This document shows, one piece after another, positions 59,964 to 64,000 of a stretch of DNA of 64,000 bases; within the stretch, counting starts at the first letter, position 1, and every line of letters begins with the position of its first letter. The notes under the pieces were generated by a model. It was not told where the DNA came from, made no database searches, and was given only the letters and a program-made list of their open reading frames with translations. Where the stretch lies: assembly GCA_963818505.1 (NCBI GenBank), contig CAWFSJ010000006.1, positions 62,001 to 126,000 on the forward strand, given 5' to 3'. Origin of the DNA: JADKAV01 sp963818505 (GTDB taxonomy: Bacteria > Actinomycetota > Actinomycetes > S36-B12 > UBA10799). Position numbers and translations under genes: made by a program.

Positions 59964-60902
59964 TCAGCGTCGCGACGACCGGGGTTTCAGCGCCACGGAC
60001 GGCAGCGCCGGGGCTGGCAGACGTGGCCGCGGGTCGCCGGGGACATCACCGAAACGCTCGTCGCCGGATTGCCACTGCTCGCGGGCTCTTTCGATCTCGT
60101 CGTGGGAGCGTCCCACGAAGTTCCACCACATCAGCAGGTCCTCGGCCAAGGGCTCCCCGCCCAGCAGCAATGTGCGCCCGGTTCCACGCAGCTCCACGGA
60201 TTCCTCGCCCCATCCCAGGTACTGCATGGCCCCCCTGCGCACACGCCGCTCGCCCACCTCGACGTCGGCATCGAGGGCCAGCACTGCGTACTCGAAATCC
60301 GGTCGAATCCGAAGTTGCGCGCGATCGAGCAGGTCCACCTCTACGCCAACCAACGGGGACTCGATGCCTGCTGGGGAGCGCTCACCGCAGAACTCACCGA
60401 CGATGACCCGGCAGAGGGTCGAGCCCAGGGCCATCACCGGCAGATCGTGATGATGCTCGAAACGCGGCTGCTCATCGCGGACGGACTCCGGCAGTGCCAC
60501 CCACAGTTGGACGCCGTGCAGGGCCCCGGTTCCCACGGAGTACTCCGAGTGCGCGATGCCGTGACCGGCACTCATCAGGTTCAGCTCGCCGGCCCGTACA
60601 CGCTGCAGACTGCCGAGGCTGTCCCGATGTTCCACCTCCCCTGCCAACAGCCAGGAGACGGTCTGCAGCCCCATGTGGGGATGCGGCGGCACGGCCATGC
60701 TGACCGACTCGGGGCCGTAGTGGTCGACGAAACACCAGGCACCCACCGTCCTGATCTGCTTGTGCGGCAACGTGCGGCGCACTGTCATCGCTCTCGGGCC
60801 ACCCAGTGGAACTTCGCGAGGTTCCAGAAGCACCGGCGGCGACGACTCCAGCGTGCGTCGCGGGCAGGGGCTCTCGCGTGGCGCGTCTTCGGTGTTGCTC
60901 AT
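59964..60902 (-). CDS. Pirin family protein
   Basis: 312-residue bicupin. VPPHPHMGLQTVSWLLAGEV and EHRDSLG supply the His and Glu metal ligands of the N-terminal cupin; MSAGHGIAHSEYS and the C-terminal cupin RRGAMQYLGWGEESVEL follow. Relatives act as quercetin 2,3-dioxygenases or redox-linked regulators. Complete. Convergent with the polymerase gene, six bases apart. Confidence 0.9.
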   Translation of the reverse strand: MSNTEDAPRESPCPRRTLESSPPVLLEPREVPLGGPRAMTVRRTLPHKQIRTVGAWCFVDHYGPESVSMAVPPHPHMGLQTVSWLLAGEVEHRDSLGSLQRVRAGELNLMSAGHGIAHSEYSVGTGALHGVQLWVALPESVRDEQPRFEHHHDLPVMALGSTLCRVIVGEFCGERSPAGIESPLVGVEVDLLDRAQLRIRPDFEYAVLALDADVEVGERRVRRGAMQYLGWGEESVELRGTGRTLLLGGEPLAEDLLMWWNFVGRSHDEIERAREQWQSGDERFGDVPGDPRPRLPAPALPSVALKPRSSRR

Positions 60903-60908
60903 GCCCCG

Positions 60909-60914
60909 ACTAAA
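60909..60914 (-). promoter_or_regulatory. Possible -10 of pirin gene
   Basis: TTTAGT, six bases before the ATG at 60902; weaker match than the others. Confidence 0.35.
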
Positions 60915-60966
60915 CCACCGCAGCCAGTTTCTGTCCCCTTGTCGCCGCGAGCACCAGGTTCGGCGC

Positions 60967-60972
60967 TAGTCT
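60967..60972 (+). promoter_or_regulatory. Putative -10 of cyclotransferase gene (leaderless)
   Basis: TAGTCT, six bases before the GTG at 60979. Confidence 0.6.
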
Positions 60973-60978
60973 GCCTGC

Positions 60979-61419
60979 GTGACCCTGTACGCGGCCTACG
61001 GTTCGAGCCTGGATCCCGATCGCATGCTCGAGATCGCCCCGCACTCCCCAGCCGCGGGAGTTGGGTGGCTCGACGGCTGGCGGCTGACTTTCGGTGGCGC
61101 GGACATCGGGTGGGAGGGTGCACTGGCCACTGTCGTGGAGTCCCCCGGTAGCCAGGTGTTCGTGATGCTGTACGACGTGAATCGTGTCGATGAGCACCTG
61201 ATGGACCAATGGGAGGGCACCGAACTGGGCATCTACGAGAAGATCCGGGTGCGGGTGCAGACCCTCGACGGCGAGGCCGTCGCTTGGCTGTACGTACTCA
61301 ACGACTATGAGGGCGGACTGCCGTCGGCGCGCTATCTGGGCATCATCTCGGATGCCGCCGAGAAGGCCGGCGCCCCGGAGGACTATGTGCGCGACCTGCG
61401 CATGAGGCCGTGCTCCTGA
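60979..61419 (+). CDS. Gamma-glutamylcyclotransferase-like protein
   Basis: 146-residue GGCT/AIG2-fold protein. LYAAYGSSLDPDRM is the substrate-binding YGSxL loop (usually YGSN) and DQWEGTELGIYEKIRVRV carries the family Glu. Such proteins cyclise gamma-glutamyl amines to 5-oxoproline, but actinobacterial members have no proven substrate. Single domain, no signal peptide. Confidence 0.82.
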   Translation: MTLYAAYGSSLDPDRMLEIAPHSPAAGVGWLDGWRLTFGGADIGWEGALATVVESPGSQVFVMLYDVNRVDEHLMDQWEGTELGIYEKIRVRVQTLDGEAVAWLYVLNDYEGGLPSARYLGIISDAAEKAGAPEDYVRDLRMRPCS

Positions 61420-61470
61420 CCAAGGGGCGGCCATCAGGTCTTTCGAGTGCCTAATGTCGGGCCCACGGCC

Positions 61471-61476
61471 TAGTCT
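61471..61476 (+). promoter_or_regulatory. Putative -10 of purine nucleoside phosphorylase (leaderless)
   Basis: TAGTCT, seven bases before the GTG at 61484. It argues against the ATG at 61454. Confidence 0.55.
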
Positions 61477-61483
61477 TGTGCGC

Positions 61484-62275
61484 GTGACCTCACCACAGGA
61501 AAACGCTCAAGAAGCCGCGGCCGAGATCGCTGCCCGCACCGGGATCTTGTCACACCAGGTGGCCGTGGTGCTCGGCAGCGGATGGAACGCCGCAGCCGAT
61601 GCCTTCCCGATCACTGCCGAGATCCCCTACGAGGAGTTGCCGGGGTTCTCCGCCTCAGCTGTCGCCGGGCACTCGGGCGCTCTGCGCAGCGTGCATGCCG
61701 GGGGCAAGGATGTCCTGCTTTTCTCCGGGCGCACCCACTATTACGAAGGCAGGGGCGTGGCAGCGGTCGTGCACGGCGTGCGAACGGCGGCCGCGGCCGG
61801 CTGTTCGGTCCTGGTGTTGACAAACGGCTGTGGGGGGCTGAACCCGCAGTGGGCGCCAGGGACTCCGGTACTGATCTGCGACCACCTGAACCTCACGGCC
61901 GCTACTCCTTTGGTGGGGGCCGACTTCGTGGATCTGACAGAGGTGTACTCCCGGCGGCTGCGAGATCTGGCACGCACTGTGGACCCGACCCTGGAGGAGG
62001 GCGTCTACGCGCAGTTCCCCGGACCGCAGTACGAGACGCCGGCGGAGGTGCGCATGGCCGGGATCCTCGGTGCCGACCTCGTGGGCATGTCCACGGTCCT
62101 CGAGGCGGTGGCCGCGAGGTCGGCCGGCATGGAGATCTTGGGGATGTCGCTGGTGACCAATGCCGCGGCCGGCCTCACCGGTGAGGCTTTGCACCACGGC
62201 GAGGTGCTGCAGGCGGGCAAGGATGCGGCCACCCGCCTGGGTGATCTGCTCAAGGGCATCCTGGAGTCGATGTGA
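61484..62275 (+). CDS. punA: Purine nucleoside phosphorylase
   Basis: 263-residue trimeric-type PNP that splits inosine and guanosine with phosphate. VAVVLGSGWNAAADAF binds phosphate, FSGRTHYYEGRG and TNGCGGLNPQW form the ribose site, GPQYETPAEVRM and LVTNAAAGL the base site. GTG at 61484 gives a length close to the 268 of the mycobacterial enzyme. Overlaps pmmB by four bases (GTGA), a purine-salvage and sugar-phosphate operon. Confidence 0.93.
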   Translation: MTSPQENAQEAAAEIAARTGILSHQVAVVLGSGWNAAADAFPITAEIPYEELPGFSASAVAGHSGALRSVHAGGKDVLLFSGRTHYYEGRGVAAVVHGVRTAAAAGCSVLVLTNGCGGLNPQWAPGTPVLICDHLNLTAATPLVGADFVDLTEVYSRRLRDLARTVDPTLEEGVYAQFPGPQYETPAEVRMAGILGADLVGMSTVLEAVAARSAGMEILGMSLVTNAAAGLTGEALHHGEVLQAGKDAATRLGDLLKGILESM

Positions 62276-63894
62276 ACGATGTGCGCGCGCAGGCCCTGGC
62301 CTGGCTGGCCGAGGATCCCGACCCCGGGACCCGGGACCAACTGCAGGCCTGGCTCGACGCTGATGACCATGACCGGCTCGCGGCGGCGTTCGCCGGACCC
62401 CTCACGTTCGGGACGGCCGGACTGCGCGGACCGCTGGGCCCGGGTCCAGCGGCGATGAACCACATCGTGGTGGCCAAAGCAGCGGCCGGTCTGTGCCAGT
62501 ACGTCAAGGACACCGGCGGCTCCTCGATCGTCATCGGTTACGACGCCCGTTTCAACAGCGAGGCGTTCGCCGAGCTGACTGCGGCGATTGCCGCAGGCGC
62601 GGGCCTACGCGCTGAGGTGCTGCCGCGACGCCTGCCCACCCCGGTGCTGGCCTATGCGATCAAGGCCCGGGGTGCGGATGCCGGTGTGGTCGTGACCGCC
62701 AGCCACAACCCTCCTGAGGACAACGGCTACAAGGTGTATCTCGGCGATGGGATGCAGATCGTGTCCCCGGCAGATGAGCAGATCTCCGCACGGATCGCCG
62801 TCCAGCCGGACTTCGCCAGCATCCCACAGTCCGGTGACTGGGTCCGTCTCGATGAGACTGTGGTCGACTCCTACCTGGACCGGGTCGTGTCTCTGGCCGA
62901 ACCGGGGAAGACATCCGGTTCGCAGCTCACGGTCGTCTACTCGGCCATGCACGGGGTCGGCGGTGGGCTCTTCGAGACCGTCTGCGACCGCCTCGGGTTT
63001 GTCGAGTTGCACGCCGTGGCCGAACAGTTCGAACCTGACCCGACTTTTCCGACGGTGGCCTTCCCCAACCCTGAGGAACCCGGGGCCATGGATCTGGCTT
63101 TGGCCACAGCCGAGCGGGTGGGTGCGGATCTGATCATCGCCAACGACCCCGACGCTGACCGCTGCGCAGTCGGTGTCCCCACTGATTCCGGGTTCCGGAT
63201 GTTGCGTGGTGACGAGGTCGGCGTGCTTCTGGGCTGGTGGACTGCCAACCGGGCACCGGCCAGCGGCTGCCTCGTCACGACAATCGTGTCGAGTTCGATG
63301 CTCTCGGGCGTGGCCGAGGCAGCGGGCCTGGGCTTCCGCCAGACGCTGACCGGCTTCAAATGGATCACTCGTCCCGACGACATCGTCTTCGGGTACGAGG
63401 AGGCCCTGGGGTATTGCGTAGATCCCGGCGCCGTGCGCGACAAGGACGGCATCAGCGCTTCCGTGCGGATGTTGGAGCTGGCTGCCCACCTGCAGCAGCA
63501 GGGCAGGACGATCGCCGAGCAACTCGATGCCCTAGCGGCCGAGCACGGGGTCTACCTGACCGACCAGATCAGCATTCGAGTGCAGGACCTCTCCGACCGC
63601 GACCGGGCACTTGCAGCTCTGGCAGCACGCCCTGAGGAGGCCATCGCCGACCTCGCCGGTGTGCAGGACTTGACCGACAGCGCAGTCACAGGGCTTCCCC
63701 CCACCGAAGGGCTGCGCCTTCTGTTGGGCGGCGGGGGGCGCGTGGTGGCACGCCCCAGTGGCACCGAAGCGAAACTCAAGGTCTACCTGGAGGTCGTGGA
63801 GCACTCCGGCGACCTGGCCCGCGACCAGGAGAACGCGCGAGCACGCATGGCAGTGCTGCGCGCTGGACTCGAGCAGTTCTTGGCTGCGACATGA
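62272..63894 (+). CDS. pmmB: Phosphomannomutase/phosphopentomutase PmmB
   Basis: 540-residue alpha-D-phosphohexomutase. VVTASHNPPEDNGYKVYLG is the phosphoserine loop, IANDPDADRCAVGVP the metal loop, FGYEEALGYCVDP the sugar loop and RPSGTEAKLKVYLE the phosphate loop. As a PNP neighbour it may act on ribose-1-phosphate or deoxyribose-1-phosphate released by PNP, as well as hexose-phosphates. GTG start overlaps the PNP stop; its stop overlaps the next gene (ATGA). Confidence 0.93.
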   Translation: MNDVRAQALAWLAEDPDPGTRDQLQAWLDADDHDRLAAAFAGPLTFGTAGLRGPLGPGPAAMNHIVVAKAAAGLCQYVKDTGGSSIVIGYDARFNSEAFAELTAAIAAGAGLRAEVLPRRLPTPVLAYAIKARGADAGVVVTASHNPPEDNGYKVYLGDGMQIVSPADEQISARIAVQPDFASIPQSGDWVRLDETVVDSYLDRVVSLAEPGKTSGSQLTVVYSAMHGVGGGLFETVCDRLGFVELHAVAEQFEPDPTFPTVAFPNPEEPGAMDLALATAERVGADLIIANDPDADRCAVGVPTDSGFRMLRGDEVGVLLGWWTANRAPASGCLVTTIVSSSMLSGVAEAAGLGFRQTLTGFKWITRPDDIVFGYEEALGYCVDPGAVRDKDGISASVRMLELAAHLQQQGRTIAEQLDALAAEHGVYLTDQISIRVQDLSDRDRALAALAARPEEAIADLAGVQDLTDSAVTGLPPTEGLRLLLGGGGRVVARPSGTEAKLKVYLEVVEHSGDLARDQENARARMAVLRAGLEQFLAAT

Positions 63895-64000
63895 AGAACG
63901 CGAAAGCCCTCATAGCTGTCGCAGCGCTGGTGGTCCTGGTGGGCTGGCTCTTCGTGAGTCTCACGGGAACAGACAACGAGCCGCAGACCTCGGGCACCGT
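63891..64000 (+). CDS. Unknown membrane or exported protein (5' end only)
   Basis: The first 36 codons read MKNAKALIAVAALVVLVGW and then FVSLTGTDNEPQTSGT: a short basic start, one hydrophobic segment of about 18 residues and a polar run. The ATG overlaps the pmmB stop. Could be a signal anchor or secreted protein; too little to assign. Cut by the window end. Confidence 0.55.
   Translation, partial: MKNAKALIAVAALVVLVGWLFVSLTGTDNEPQTSGT

Noticed and set aside
1..64000. tRNA, rRNA, insertion sequence, integrase, prophage or riboswitch
   Set aside because: Intergenic gaps were read; none holds a tRNA-like cloverleaf, transposase or integrase gene, or a recognisable riboswitch core.

Overview
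The window is GC-rich, densely coded chromosomal DNA from an actinobacterium. The family markers are MtrA-MtrB-LpqB, a WhiB regulator, all three F420 assembly genes (fbiC, fbiA, fbiB), DUF3499, a TIGR03089 protein, actinobacterial acyl-CoA carboxylase subunits with an epsilon chain, and two LytR-CpsA-Psr (LCP) proteins. As I recall the M. tuberculosis map, the order follows Rv3244c to Rv3308 (lpqB, mtrB, mtrA ... manA, SIS protein, manB, DUF3499, whiB2, fbiA, fbiB ... acyl-CoA dehydrogenase, purE/purK, GtrA, PH protein, birA, accD5, accE, maf, accA3 ... lpdA, deoD, pmmB), with large insertions. No mycolate genes, rRNA, tRNA, transposase, phage gene or CRISPR array was seen. The lineage cannot be named from this alone; an uncultured or little-studied member of the class Actinomycetia is a reasonable guess.

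Layout. 1-10.4 kb (minus strand): lpqB-mtrB-mtrA, a CPBP membrane protease, a cation efflux protein, then a mannose-metabolism operon (manA, SIS isomerase, Trm112-like, phosphomannomutase, DUF3499). 10.4-15.9 kb: whiB2, fbiC and the divergent fbiA-fbiB pair. 15.9-38.9 kb: a long cell-envelope region with a sugar-1-phosphate nucleotidyltransferase, an amidase-SpoIID-wall-binding protein, two LCP transferases, five glycosyltransferases, three CDP-glycerol glycerophosphotransferase-like proteins, a second nucleotidyltransferase, two sulfotransferases and a secreted SNase-lamin-tail nuclease. 39-44.6 kb: acyl-CoA dehydrogenases with purK-purE. 45.2-45.6 kb: a 397-base gene-free block made of tandem repeats. 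45.6-55.3 kb: biotin-dependent carboxylase genes (two carboxyltransferases, epsilon, alpha, birA), a class III cyclase, a PH-domain protein and Maf. 56.6-60 kb: LpdA, Ku and a stand-alone LigD-type polymerase (NHEJ). 60-64 kb: pirin, a gamma-glutamylcyclotransferase-like protein, purine nucleoside phosphorylase, phosphomannomutase B and a partial membrane protein.

Non-coding structure. The main novelty is a dispersed palindromic element of about 68 bp present four times (10467, 28121, 45475, 53430). It has 28-bp arms around a 12-base ACGCGT-centred loop; one copy is inverted and one pair of arms carries a matching compensatory change. One copy lies between two copies of a 58-bp terminator-like direct repeat, one supplies the stop codon of a neighbouring gene, one is fused to an eight-unit 21-bp tandem array, and one lies in a divergent promoter region, so it is not simply a terminator. 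A second, GTTGTTG-rich inverted repeat lies at 38.9 kb.

Transcription starts. At least 18 genes have a TAnnnT hexamer 6-8 bases before the start codon, with no room for a leader or ribosome binding site. This implies widespread leaderless transcription and was used here to choose starts. The envelope region, pairing sulfotransferases with polyol-phosphate polymerase-like enzymes, may make a sulfated anionic wall polymer; that is inference only. The ku gene carries an apparent one-base insertion in its Lys/Ala-rich tail that artificially joins it in frame to lpdA.
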